Assembly (NCBI GenBank): GCA_963575745.1
Contig: CAUYUJ010004335.1
Span: 520,856 to 584,855 of the forward strand
Length of the DNA: 64,000 nucleotides
Reading direction: 5' to 3'
Origin: Prorocentrum cordatum
Lineage: Eukaryota; Sar; Dinophyceae; Prorocentrales; Prorocentraceae
Every line of letters starts with the position of its first letter. The first letter of the stretch is position 1. Positions 41,044 to 51,700 of the stretch are shown in pieces. Made by a program: the position numbers and the translations under genes. The notes beneath the pieces were generated by a model. That model had not been told where the DNA came from and did not search any database. It was given only the letters and a program-made list of their open reading frames with translations.

Positions 41044-43083
41044 CTACGCGTCGCCGTCCTTGTAGAACCTGCGGCCCCACACCCTCTGGCCGTTGTACGT
41101 CGCGTAGCTTGTCGTAAACGTTTCCCAAGTTGTCCTCGGGATCCAGTTGCGGAACCAATCGTTGTACGTGATATCCTGGATGTACACATACTCGTCGTCG
41201 TTGATCGCAATGTAGATCCAACATTTGATGTAGTAACTCCAGTATCGAAGACCCCAGTAGCTGTCCTCGAGGTCGTGGCGCCAGTAAGCAGCGTAATCAG
41301 ATGTGCGTGCTCTCTTGGCGCGCGGCATCGCGGGCGCGTAGTCCTCCGCGCCTGAGGCGCTGGACGCAGCAGCGTCGCCAGGAGCAGGGCGCGGCGGCGG
41401 GCGCGGCGGCGGCCGCGGCTCCATGGCGTCATCGGACTGTTGGGATTGAGTATCGGGATCGGTTCTCATCCCTGTACTAACCCCCCTCTGGTCGGTGTGT
41501 GACGGATCGAGGGAGCCTATCAATTCGTTGGCGATCGCGGCAAGCTTGCGCTGGGTGAACTGTTCACGGGTTCCGTCCCTTCGAGGGAGAGAAACCGTAA
41601 CCAGTCCGCGCGCCTGCCGCGTCTGCCTGTCAATGCGTCCCTCGTTCAGCCACCACTTTCTCCGACCAGCCTGTCCTGTCCTAATGCTGACGTCAAGGAT
41701 GTCCCACGCGTCGCGCATGTCCTCGACGGTCCAGGGCTTCTTGCCGACATTCACGCGGGCACCTGTCATCTGATGATGGAACTTGAGGTCGTTGAGAAAG
41801 CGTTGTATGAGATTGGCGAATGGGTAGTACAGAGGTCGGTCGTCCTCGGATTCGCCCATTAATCTGCACTCGTGTGCAGGCGGGCTACCGGCTTCGACCC
41901 ACTTCTGATACCTCTTTTTGGACGCATTGGCCAATCTCCGCAACTGATCTTTCTCGGTGCCTATGTGCGATCGTGCACCCGTCATAATGACGTGCGCGCC
42001 ATCCTTCATGTATCTCGCGATTTGGTCCTCAGACAACGTCGTCTTGATCCAGTTCGTCAATTTCTGCAGGTACGCGAGATCGCTCTGTGTGGCGGTGCTC
42101 TTGCCTGTGGCGCCTACGGCCACAGTGTATTGCCAACAGATATCACAAAGTGTGCTGTCACCTGTGACAATCCCGAGGGACAGATCTCGACCGCAATTCT
42201 GACAGAGCGGTATGGGATGCAAGATCGTCTCGGGGGCCCCAGCCGAAGTCAGGTGATCGCGGGATCCCCAGCGGGTGTCCTGACCGCGAGCGAGGCTCTG
42301 ACCGATCTGATTGATCGCCTCACGATTGATCTCGGCGTTCGGTCTGGAAGCGATCGATCTGCTTAAACCCTCGATCTCAATCCGGGACAACCTTTCCCCT
42401 GGCAGCCCTTTGTACTCTATCTTGATGTTGTCGGTATCCTCAGTACCGCCATGGCATACGTTCTCCTCACGAAGACGGCGAGCCTGCTCCTGCAAGGTAG
42501 CCTCGTTGTCGCCCTCCTCGCGCTTGAGTCCCGTCTGCTCGGCTATGATACGTACCATAGTTTCCTGATCGGGAGCTGCAGACGCAACACTGCCTGGGTC
42601 CTGGGGAATATCCTGCTCAGCGCCTTGCTCTCGAGGCGCAGCAGGTGTTTCCACCAGCTCTTCCCATGCAGGAAAATCTGGATTACCGTATGTCACAGTA
42701 CAATTTTTGAATAGGTCACGCAAAGCCTGGAGTGCAGGATGGTTCTCATGGATGGCCTCTTTGGCGAAATCTGGAAGCTCCGCAATACTATCTTTCAAGA
42801 TGTTCTGGTCTACTTTGGAAATCCATTGAAAGATGCCTGTGGTCGACTCCTCGATAGTCTCTGGGTCGAGGTAGTGTACCAACTTTTTGAAGAAATGATC
42901 TGCACCACAATTAGGTAAGTCACGTGCCCACTTGTGGGTATGATTGTAGTTCAATTGGTATGACTCCGCATTCCATGCTTTCGATTCAAATCGAATTTCA
43001 AAGTGTAGATGTGACTGAATTTTGTCCATTTCGATTCTGTCTGCGCCACTGTGTAGCTCGATGATCTGCTTCATCTTGATCAT
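41044..43083 (-). CDS. Copia element ORF5, novel protein with Cys4 motif and Tyr/Trp-rich tail
   Basis: 679 codons from ATG at 43081-43083. The register is open further up to about 43277 without an ATG, overlapping ORF4, so translation could also begin by frameshift. Visible parts: N-terminal helical region (DRIEMDKIQSHLHFEIRFE), a Pro/Glu-rich linker with ELVETPAAPREQ (residue about 142-152), IPLCQNCGRDLSLGIVTGDS then TLCDICWQY (C-x2-C...C-x2-C, zinc-ribbon-like, about residue 305-330), a long basic helical region, a Pro-rich stretch, and a last 84 residues with about 13 Tyr and 8 Trp. I recognise no family. The C4 motif suggests nucleic-acid binding. Confidence 0.75.
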   Translation of the reverse strand: MIKMKQIIELHSGADRIEMDKIQSHLHFEIRFESKAWNAESYQLNYNHTHKWARDLPNCGADHFFKKLVHYLDPETIEESTTGIFQWISKVDQNILKDSIAELPDFAKEAIHENHPALQALRDLFKNCTVTYGNPDFPAWEELVETPAAPREQGAEQDIPQDPGSVASAAPDQETMVRIIAEQTGLKREEGDNEATLQEQARRLREENVCHGGTEDTDNIKIEYKGLPGERLSRIEIEGLSRSIASRPNAEINREAINQIGQSLARGQDTRWGSRDHLTSAGAPETILHPIPLCQNCGRDLSLGIVTGDSTLCDICWQYTVAVGATGKSTATQSDLAYLQKLTNWIKTTLSEDQIARYMKDGAHVIMTGARSHIGTEKDQLRRLANASKKRYQKWVEAGSPPAHECRLMGESEDDRPLYYPFANLIQRFLNDLKFHHQMTGARVNVGKKPWTVEDMRDAWDILDVSIRTGQAGRRKWWLNEGRIDRQTRQARGLVTVSLPRRDGTREQFTQRKLAAIANELIGSLDPSHTDQRGVSTGMRTDPDTQSQQSDDAMEPRPPPRPPPRPAPGDAAASSASGAEDYAPAMPRAKRARTSDYAAYWRHDLEDSYWGLRYWSYYIKCWIYIAINDDEYVYIQDITYNDWFRNWIPRTTWETFTTSYATYNGQRVWGRRFYKDGDA

Positions 43084-43231
43084 AGGCGAATCCACCAGTA
43101 ACGCCGATGTCCAACAATACACGCGGCAATCATCAGACTGTTTAATCCATCTTGAATCCTCGTCGGGGTCGTAATCTGGATGGTCAAGGAAATTCGATGG
43201 CGGATCAATAATATTGTCGAGGATGCTTGCC

Positions 43232-43921
43232 TCAATCTGCTCTTCTGCTTGGATGTCTGCCGAGGTCTGCTCTCATGTTGTCGTTCGCAGCTTTCTCATC
43301 GGCAGTAAGAGCGATATTTGATATGTCCACGATTACGGTGATCAGTGGATCATGCGATGATGCTGCACCCTGTCGAGGAATTTCGCCCGTCTGAGCGTTG
43401 TCCTCGGCAGGTGTGGCCACCAGCTCGTCTGGATCAGGTGTCCGTGGAGCGGGCCTTCTTGGTGGTGTACGCGGAATACGTGGTCTATGGATGCTAGGCA
43501 TTCCAAGGTATGGTAAGCTGCCGCTAACCTTGTGCTGTAGTATCTCCTCGCTGCATGATGTCGGGCCTTTCAGGACAGTCTCCATCCATGTTGGATCGAT
43601 GGCGTGTTCTTCGATACGAATCGGTAATGCAAATACGACGCCCTTGAGGGGCATGCTTTTGTCATTATACCAGATATTTACCCATCGTAAACCGTAGTTG
43701 AGAATAGGTACTTGTACCGCAAAGAATTTGTCGAAGATGCCGAAATGGATGATTGGACCATATATGTGTCCCTTGGACAAGGCAATCTTGGTATTGTGAT
43801 TGCCTTTGGGCCAGTGGTTGTCGTAGTGAAAGCATTTGGTAGAACCCCAATTCTTAATGACAATGAAGTCGCCCATTCGAACATCGTTAAATGCAGGACG
43901 ACGATCCCAATCTTTTTGCAT
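43232..43921 (-). CDS. Copia element ORF4, novel protein
   Basis: 229 codons from ATG at 43919-43921, in the same register as ORF3, whose TAA (43949-43951) is followed by nine sense codons before this ATG, so ORF3 and ORF4 may be one protein broken by a TAA. The N-terminal half is globular and aromatic (GDFIVIKNWGSTKCFHYDNH, GLRWVNIWYND); the second half is Pro/Arg-rich with DELVATPAEDNAQTGEIP. Its C-terminus overlaps the open register of ORF5, which is +1 relative to it. Function unknown. Confidence 0.65.
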   Translation of the reverse strand: MQKDWDRRPAFNDVRMGDFIVIKNWGSTKCFHYDNHWPKGNHNTKIALSKGHIYGPIIHFGIFDKFFAVQVPILNYGLRWVNIWYNDKSMPLKGVVFALPIRIEEHAIDPTWMETVLKGPTSCSEEILQHKVSGSLPYLGMPSIHRPRIPRTPPRRPAPRTPDPDELVATPAEDNAQTGEIPRQGAASSHDPLITVIVDISNIALTADEKAANDNMRADLGRHPSRRAD

Positions 43922-43948
43922 GATCTTTGATGTGATTGGTCGAAGAGC

Positions 43949-46900
43949 TTAGCGACAATGTGACATTGCAATTAACCATTCTTTATCATCTGCTTTGTGA
44001 TTGGTCTCCTGAATCATAGCGCGTACTATTTGCTCATCTAAGGCGTCCTCTGCGGATGTACGGCCAGCAGGGGTTTCCCCCGGCCTGGCCGAGGGTGCTG
44101 ATGCTGGCGTCGTCCTTGGAGGCTCCATGTTGTGGTCGGGGTCGATAGGTGCCAATCCAGGAGGGTCGTCGATGAGTTCTCCAGGAAGGCAGGCGCAAAT
44201 CTCGTACTTGCTCAATGGCTCTCTTGCTGCCAATGGCGGGTAGTCCCATGGGTCGCCGTCTGGCCACAACTGCTGGCCATGCATGTGGTGTGGTTTGAGG
44301 CGGCGAATTGCAATAATTGCCGCAGCGGGTACCACGTCCTCTGTCATGATAGCGCCCTGAGCACCCAACCAAAATCTGCAACCTGCTTTTGTGGCGATTT
44401 CCATGTTAATCACCAGCTCGACCTCGTTCTTGTAGTTGTTGAACTTGTACGATTCCACTGAAGTATGTGGGTTCTTTTGAACATTGTTCAAATATGTGCT
44501 AGAACTAAAGAATGCCTCAGATCGCTGCGATGGTTTATAATTTCTGTCTCTCTGAGAATGTGGTTCAACATATCCAGGAATGATCCCTGTCTTCAATATG
44601 TTCTTCCAGGCGCGGGATGCTGTGCCATGATGGAGATACTTGACGTCTGTCCACTGTAGGCTCTCCCATGTCATATTCCATGGCTTGGAAGATGGGTTGA
44701 CACAACTGTGACCACCAACGCACCGAATAGCAATGACGCTGTTCCAGTCAAAAGCACTGGGGTCACCTCCTTCAGGGATCGGCTTGGCATATATCTCGAT
44801 TCTGTTTTTCGGCGGGTCAATATGCTTCTGGAACGCACGAATAATGAATATCGGATAGTAGTCGTTCCAATCGGTGTATCCTTCATGTTCACCGTCTTTC
44901 TTGAAATGTGCCACTGCTGCTTCCATGGATGGTCCATTGTGTTTGTCTTTGCGATCTCGGAATTTCCATTCGACGATTTTTTTAAAGGATTTCCAATTGC
45001 TTGGAATCTTCCAATCATTCTTTGTTGTTTTCTCCCAGATATTAATACGTCTGCCATGAAATTGGTTGATCCAAAACTTTTTGTAGTGAATCTCATGGCG
45101 TAACATGGTCGTGATGTCTTTGCTCATGTATTTGTTTACCCCCAGCCATTCATCCTCAATTAGCTCGGGACCATAACGTACATCGTCGTAATGTGGTAAT
45201 GGTATCCATTTCCACTCTGGGAAACAACCAGATTGTGCAATGCCAGGCGCATGAGCAATCACACTATCATCATGCAGTAGCTGCTCGTACCACTCCTGGT
45301 CTCCCATGCAGGCAAATCCATTGGTCGCACGCGTGCCCCGCAACATTGGGCACATGTATGGATGGTCATATTTGACGCCTGCTTGTAGCTTCCATTCGCG
45401 AATAGTGCATGAGTTGTCGAAGATCCCGATCTTGCTGGTATCCTCGTGCATGGAACGCTCGCAGCTGTCCTGCCATGACAATATATTCATCTCATGTGGA
45501 GAAGGCTCCTCCTCGGCAGGAGTTGCCTCCAGCTCCATGGCCTCAAGGTCGGTGCCGTCATCAGGGATCGGTACCGCCTCAGCTTTTGGGAGCTGATCTG
45601 CTGGTTGTTGTTCTGTTTTGGGTTCTGGAGTCGATGGTTGCGACGCTTTTATCGATTGCGGTCCAGGTTGCAGTGGATCAGGCAATGGGCCTGGTGGGGC
45701 TGGCTGTGCTGTGTCAGCAGCTGCCTTCCATACGGATGTAGGAACATCAGGGTCATGACCCAAAGCAACTCGATCCAGTGCATTCTGCTTGAAGAATGTT
45801 TTGCGTGCCTCGATGTTCTTCTCGTTCTCGGCAGCTGGGCCGATGCGGTGAGAAGACAATCTGTTATCTTCTGCAATGATTCTTGTTTTGGTCGCATTAT
45901 CATCTCCATCCAAATCTTTGATCTGATGTAAGAATTGCTCGAATACAACCCAAGTAACTGCATGTGCATCTTCAACAGTTTTGACGATCTTGGGATGTAG
46001 GAGTTCATCTTTCTCAAGAGAATGCCAAGACGCCCAAGCCCCAGGGTATTCTTTGATCAACAGCATAAGGTACTGGAATAAGTCGTTGTATGCAATAACC
46101 CATGGATCATTATCAGGAAAGGTTTGGCCAGGATCGCCAGGGTCAGGTGCTGGCGTACGTGTCGACATTCCAGGAGTCGGCTCAGTGGTGTCGCCTGTCT
46201 CGGCAGGCAGTGATGCCGGCAATGTGCCCTCGGCACATGACGCCATCCACGCACAATGAGCCATCTCGTTTGCCGTCTGTGTCATCAACGTTGTGAGGCT
46301 GAGGTATCTTTTCCATTCGTTTGTCAACTTTTCTCTGAAACCGAGGGCTGCCATGATTTCTTTGGCCTGCGTGTAGGCCTGGTTGTCCGTGACAGCAGTC
46401 AGCAATGGCGGCCTGAATGGATATGGCTGAGAAGGAAGAGACTGTATCAAGGCGCAAAAATTGCGATAGCATGCTGCGTCGCAGAATTGCGTTGTAAACA
46501 TTGCCATATTATGGTTATTCTGTTTGGCGTGCCAAGCCTGTGGGGTAACCCTGTCGTACGTATCCACCCAATGGTCGGATGGAAGAACAGTGATACCACG
46601 GTTCTGCATGATAGTGATCAAGTCGCTCGTGTGGTGATCAAAGTTCGGGTGTACGCCCCATTGCGCTGCTTTTCCAGGTCCCATGGCCGTGGGGCAGCGG
46701 AAATACTGCATCACGTCGACAAAACGTGATACGTCCACGAGCACGTGTACGGGCATGAGCGTCGGGACGCCGCCCTCACATTCCATCTTTTGGAGCTCGT
46801 ATACGTTGGTAGGAGCACGACTGTGATGTCGGCGCGTGTCGATGGTGTTCTGTCCAGGATTGGCACATGCGACGTCGCTCGCGCTCCATACTACCATGGC

Positions 46901-47215
46901 ATTGAGTCCCCTGTGATAGTGTCTTTGTTTTATGGATGATGGGAAATCGTTGGCCCAGTATTCCCAGATGGTCTCGTTCAACTCGCGCCACTTCTTGATG
47001 GAGGCGTTGTCGCTTTGGAACATGAGGCCTCTGGCTTCGCGGATCTTCCTGATCAGATTGCGCTGCTCGAGAGTGTTCTCAAACTGATTGTTGAGAAGAG
47101 CGTTGATACGGCTTTTTCTCGAAACGTTGCTTGCGTAGTTCCTCCATACCGTATCGTATGCCTTCGTAGCCAGCTTCAGGCAAGAGAACGCAATCTTGAC
47201 CAATCGGCGTGTCAT
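43949..47215 (-). CDS. Copia element ORF3 with Tpt1/KptA-like ADP-ribosyltransferase domain
   Basis: 1088 codons from ATG at 47213-47215. The N-terminal 370 residues are globular and His/Trp-rich without a recognised fold. Residues about 460-590 form a Pro/Gln/Glu-rich linker including ELEATPAEEEP. From about residue 855, YLHHGTASRAWKNILKTGII, then EAFFSSSTYL, ELVINMEIATKAGCRFWLGA and GAIMTEDVVPAAAII follow the block order of Tpt1/KptA RNA 2'-phosphotransferases: HGT...IL..G(L/I), a short strand ending Ser-Ser, then the AxxxGxxFxxSxxGVxLTxxVP block. HGT is at 44621-44629. The usual N-terminal winged-helix lobe of Tpt1 is not visible. Family members use NAD+ to remove a 2'-phosphate left by tRNA ligation; PARP-like activity is the alternative. 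The ORF overlaps ORF2 by 137 nt. Confidence 0.75.
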   Translation of the reverse strand: MTRRLVKIAFSCLKLATKAYDTVWRNYASNVSRKSRINALLNNQFENTLEQRNLIRKIREARGLMFQSDNASIKKWRELNETIWEYWANDFPSSIKQRHYHRGLNAMVVWSASDVACANPGQNTIDTRRHHSRAPTNVYELQKMECEGGVPTLMPVHVLVDVSRFVDVMQYFRCPTAMGPGKAAQWGVHPNFDHHTSDLITIMQNRGITVLPSDHWVDTYDRVTPQAWHAKQNNHNMAMFTTQFCDAACYRNFCALIQSLPSQPYPFRPPLLTAVTDNQAYTQAKEIMAALGFREKLTNEWKRYLSLTTLMTQTANEMAHCAWMASCAEGTLPASLPAETGDTTEPTPGMSTRTPAPDPGDPGQTFPDNDPWVIAYNDLFQYLMLLIKEYPGAWASWHSLEKDELLHPKIVKTVEDAHAVTWVVFEQFLHQIKDLDGDDNATKTRIIAEDNRLSSHRIGPAAENEKNIEARKTFFKQNALDRVALGHDPDVPTSVWKAAADTAQPAPPGPLPDPLQPGPQSIKASQPSTPEPKTEQQPADQLPKAEAVPIPDDGTDLEAMELEATPAEEEPSPHEMNILSWQDSCERSMHEDTSKIGIFDNSCTIREWKLQAGVKYDHPYMCPMLRGTRATNGFACMGDQEWYEQLLHDDSVIAHAPGIAQSGCFPEWKWIPLPHYDDVRYGPELIEDEWLGVNKYMSKDITTMLRHEIHYKKFWINQFHGRRINIWEKTTKNDWKIPSNWKSFKKIVEWKFRDRKDKHNGPSMEAAVAHFKKDGEHEGYTDWNDYYPIFIIRAFQKHIDPPKNRIEIYAKPIPEGGDPSAFDWNSVIAIRCVGGHSCVNPSSKPWNMTWESLQWTDVKYLHHGTASRAWKNILKTGIIPGYVEPHSQRDRNYKPSQRSEAFFSSSTYLNNVQKNPHTSVESYKFNNYKNEVELVINMEIATKAGCRFWLGAQGAIMTEDVVPAAAIIAIRRLKPHHMHGQQLWPDGDPWDYPPLAAREPLSKYEICACLPGELIDDPPGLAPIDPDHNMEPPRTTPASAPSARPGETPAGRTSAEDALDEQIVRAMIQETNHKADDKEWLIAMSHCR

Positions 47216-48707
47216 TCTGTCTGAACCATTCCCTGTAATTGCCAAAGGAGAATGCCCACATCATGATGTCGTCGCGGATCATGGTCGACAGGTGCTCAAG
47301 AGTAGCGCCGCCCATGTATTCCGCGCGGTTGAGGCACGGCATGAATAGCGGTACAAGAGCAGTATTTGATGCATTGGCGAGGTCGATTCTCTTCTGGGCA
47401 GCGTTGAGCTCGTCGATGCCGAAAGTGGGGTACTTCTTGTGTTTTGCACCCTTAGTCCCTTTCTTGGGATGCATGATCCATGTTGAGTCAGTGTATAAGT
47501 TGGTCCATTTGTACGCGTGACCCGATGGCCCAAACGCATGATGTAATAGTAGTCCCAAGTCCTCTTGTATGAGGGAGTGCCACCCATTGTCTGATAATAG
47601 GGTAGAAACCAAGCGACCACCACAGAAAGCACTGTATTTTGCGTGGTCCAGCTCAAATGGGTCAACATCATTGCCAGGAGTCATGCCAGGGTCATTCGAA
47701 CCAATCTGTTCAGCAGCTTCGCCGAAGAAGTCGTTGCCCTCGTTGTATGGTGTCCAACGGTAGGTACGCTCAGTATCTTGTGGATCGTCCAACATCGCCA
47801 CCCAACCATTCGGATGGCCGGATGGTGTTGCCACCGTCTTGGAGTTTGATCCGATACTTCCAAAGCCTCCGCGCGCAGTCAACCATGTAGTAAGCTTGCG
47901 GCGGAACTTCTTTGTTTGGGTAAGGTCGGAAAATGCTCTCGTGTTGGTGACCAAGTTATCTTCGACGATGTGACCGATGTGTCCAGATGTATCCGATGTC
48001 CTGGCGATGCCAGGTGGACGAGTAGGTAGCTTGGCCATTGCGCGATCAATTTTAGGAGCATAGCATGGCGTTACCAATCCATTCTGGTATACATCGGATG
48101 GTGCACTCAGACCATTGTTGTAATATCTTTGCGTATCCGTAACGCTGTCCTCGGTGTATTGTCCCAGAACTGCACTGCCAATTTTGGACCAATCGTTGTG
48201 AATCATCATCCACTCCGTCTTCAGTATCATTGTAGTAAAGTTTGATGGTGGACATTTGCGGTCTGATCCTGGGATCGTCGCATTCAAATGATCATGTAGT
48301 CCACGAACACTGCCTTGTACTGAAGGATTACGATTGAAAAGGCTGGAAATCATACACATAGCACGCATAAATGATAGCCACGGCGTAGCTGTGAACGTGT
48401 TGTACTCGTAGTTGGCGTTGCCGCCGACGGATCCACTCTCGGTGTTGGCCCATTTCTTAGCCTCGACGGACGCGAAGCGGGCAAGTTCACGAATAGAAGA
48501 TTCGTCGGGTACGCGAAGATCAAACTCTCCGCTTCGATCGGCACGCCGTTGATGTATGTATATGTAACCATCTTCGGGATCACGAGGACGACCAGTTTGA
48601 GCGTGGTACGCGAAGCCCACGCGGTCATCGTCCCTGGCGTTCGGGTCGTACTCCTTGTCGTAGCCGATGGGCCAGCCGACGAGGTTGAGCGGCTGTGCCT
48701 GATCCAT
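47079..48707 (-). CDS. Copia element ORF2, novel protein
   Basis: 542 codons from ATG at 48705-48707, overlapping the end of Pol by 83 nt in the +1 register (the frame is open to about 48746). The composition is that of a soluble globular protein, rich in aromatic and Asn/Asp residues, without membrane segments or a signal peptide, so it is not an envelope-like gene. A SKTVATPSGHPNG segment at about residue 290-302 matches the VATP motif found in the other ORFs. No family recognised. The C-terminal end EELRKQRFEKKPYQRSSQQS overlaps ORF3. Confidence 0.75.
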   Translation of the reverse strand: MDQAQPLNLVGWPIGYDKEYDPNARDDDRVGFAYHAQTGRPRDPEDGYIYIHQRRADRSGEFDLRVPDESSIRELARFASVEAKKWANTESGSVGGNANYEYNTFTATPWLSFMRAMCMISSLFNRNPSVQGSVRGLHDHLNATIPGSDRKCPPSNFTTMILKTEWMMIHNDWSKIGSAVLGQYTEDSVTDTQRYYNNGLSAPSDVYQNGLVTPCYAPKIDRAMAKLPTRPPGIARTSDTSGHIGHIVEDNLVTNTRAFSDLTQTKKFRRKLTTWLTARGGFGSIGSNSKTVATPSGHPNGWVAMLDDPQDTERTYRWTPYNEGNDFFGEAAEQIGSNDPGMTPGNDVDPFELDHAKYSAFCGGRLVSTLLSDNGWHSLIQEDLGLLLHHAFGPSGHAYKWTNLYTDSTWIMHPKKGTKGAKHKKYPTFGIDELNAAQKRIDLANASNTALVPLFMPCLNRAEYMGGATLEHLSTMIRDDIMMWAFSFGNYREWFRQNDTPIGQDCVLLPEAGYEGIRYGMEELRKQRFEKKPYQRSSQQSV

Positions 48708-51700
48708 CTCGTGGATGAGGGGGGTCGGGATTAGAACCGATCTCACTTATGTTCGCCTCGCAAGCGGCGAACAGGATGCTTGTAAGCTTTGCAGCTCGAG
48801 TCGTAAAATTGCTGCGGTGTGAACGAATAATCAATGTCCTAACTCTCTCTGCATCTCGTGGAGGTGAGGGAGAACGGCGGGGATGTCTACCGTGCGGTGA
48901 ACGTGCGCGTGAACGAGGTGTGCGCGACGCAATATCTGCGGCTGGTACGCCAATGTGGTACATGCATGCACATAGTCCCTCGTGGCTAGCTTGCCCAACA
49001 CACTGAAATCCGCATTCTGATCCTACATCGCCCCATCTTTCTTTTTCCGTCAGCAATATCTTGCATATTTCTGGGCATCCATTCAATTTAGGAGGTTCCG
49101 CTTCATGAGGTAAACCGTCGGGCCTCCGAGGCCCTCGTATCGGAGGACATTGTATCGGAGTAACGGGAAAGATAAGTGAGTGTTCCAAGAGATCCTTCCA
49201 AAGGTCTGCTTTCTTGGTCTCGAAATGTTTGATCATCATATCTGCAATCTGCTCTTTTGTTCCTACGTATTTAAGCTCGATATGTTCAATTTGGCATGTT
49301 TCGCATATCCAATCCAGATTGATACGATGAGTACGATGAAGATGACGAAGTGCTGGTGTACGTCCCTTTTGGACAATTTTGATAACGGCCTGGTTATCCT
49401 CCAGGACGATAAGACGTACCTTGGGTGCACTGATCTCTGGAGCTGGCTCTGGATCCACGTGTAGTACAGTACCTTCATGGGATATCGTACGTCTCTTCGG
49501 AGTCGTAGGTAAATCCGTATTTAGCGGTAGTTGCCTACGGCTAGGAGAAGATCCCCGTGTAGGGGGTGCCTTGCGAGGCGATGGTTTACGCTTCTTTTTG
49601 GCTGCCAATGTAGGACACATCGCCGGGTCAACGTGTCGATGGCAACTCAGGCATGTATTCTTCTCTTTGCATGTTTTGGCAGCTCCCACCACGGCTTCCC
49701 AGAATGATATTAGTGGTAACCCTTCCAGTCGTAGTGCGGAATCGAGAGCAACAATCTCCGATTCAGTTGATGAATGTGAAACAACCGTTCGTTTCTTACA
49801 TACAGCGTTGACTGGAAAGAACGTATTGGGTCCAACAAGCGCAGCAAAAACACCGGTAGTGGATTCGGATGATGTAATGCAATCAGCGAACGAGGCGTCA
49901 GTAAAGAGCATGATGGATAACTTGTCTGACGAATCGCCTATCCATCCGTGTAAGCAATGTGTGCGCGTCGTTTTGATGTAGCATATCAACCGATGTAGAC
50001 GTTTGTCACATGTAGTATTCCATTTGGTAATTTCTCTGGCCAACATACATACCGGATGTAGAAGATCGAAACGACAGCAACGTGCCAAGTACAGGATCTT
50101 CATTAGTACACTTGCCGCGTCCTGGCCGAGAACGCCCTCGTCTGAATAGTCGGACTCAGTGAAGGAGGTGTCCTCGATGCCAGGGGTCTCTGCGTCGGGT
50201 AGATCATGGTATGTGGCGGGTATGGTATTGGTAGAAGTTGTGTCGACCGATTTTGCTGGGCTGGATGATCGTGGCCGTGCGTTGAGCACACTGGTAGGTC
50301 TGGCGACCGACCCGGAGGAGGATGGCGATTTGGATCGCGAAGCCCTCGGCGAGTCGGATCGTTTCCGACGTGACCCTGTTCCCTGGGCGCGCTTGGAGGC
50401 GCATTCCAGGTACCGCTCAATGCACTGATCTGTAAAACCAAGCATGTCATGTCGAATACCACGAACGTGTTTGGCCGTAGTGTAATCTTTCTCATTGTGT
50501 GCAGGTAGCATAGGGCGTATTGTGGACATTCTTTTGTCGAAGATGCTCTGCGGTACATCATATGCTTGTTGTCCACAACCCAAATATTGTGAGTATGGAG
50601 TAGGTGGGTCCAAATCGATACCGCTTTTGCGAATATAACCCCAGCCAGTCTGTAGATTATGAGCTGGGCCGGCCAATTTAAAATCGTCCACATATACTGA
50701 AAGTATCAATCCCAGTTTGTTGTGTCTCCATGCGCATTCCCATCCTGAAATAGGCTCGAAACCGACGCTTTCCAAGCATGTACGGCATTTTCGTTCCCAA
50801 AAGACACCTGCGAGAGGGTGTCCGTATAGTGCCAATCGCAATCGGCACACTGGGTTCTTGTATTTTGACCATGATGTCGGTTGTCGCCATTTAGGTATAG
50901 TAATCCAAGTATCAACTGGATCAATTCGTCCGTCGCCGTATAATAATGCCTGCGTGTAGGCTCCAGGTGCGTCACTTTGCTCTCCCGCATATTGCGGCAA
51001 TAACGCAGTAGCATCGCAAAGTTTGGAAGCCTCTATATGCGAAGCACTGGAAGCGGCGTCGGCGAATATGGCGGCCAAACCAGTTTCATCTTTGCCTGTA
51101 TTGCCCTGAACCACCACTCTGCCCTTGAATTTACGTAGATCAGGAGGAAGTTCCTCATGTTTGACTGAAGATAACTCCAAGATATTGAAGAAATGCACCT
51201 TTGTTCCATTGCGGATAGCTTGTGACTCAATACCAGCTTTTTCTGCAACAGTCTCCAACATCCATGTTTGTTTCTTTTCCTTTTCCAATCTCTCGTATTC
51301 TTTTCGTAGGGCTTCTTGTGCACGTGGTTCTGCGGTAACTTCTTTCTTACTCAGGTTTCTGGTAACTAATGCTGGGCGTGACCATGTCGAATCTGGTATT
51401 TTATCTCTGTGTGCCGGCGTGTAGTTGGTCTCACGTGGCATGGTTGGCATTACTACCGACTGGGAGAACTTGCGTATACGCGGGTTCAAAGTCCCAAAGT
51501 CGGTTCCCTCATTATCCACAAAGACCAAAGCACGTTCTTCTCCATCGTGCTGTTGTGGTCGTTGACGGTAGTATAGTACCGTGGTAATGTCACGTGGCCC
51601 ACCAGGTAATTTGGCATACAGTATTTCTTTGTTTGTCACGCCTTTGACATTCTCGTCGCGAATGACGTCGCCATTGTCAGTGTCGTATGTAATCCGTCGT

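Noticed and set aside
41044-48707. Envelope-type gene after Pol
   Set aside because: None of ORF2-ORF5 shows a signal peptide, a transmembrane helix or a furin-like site.
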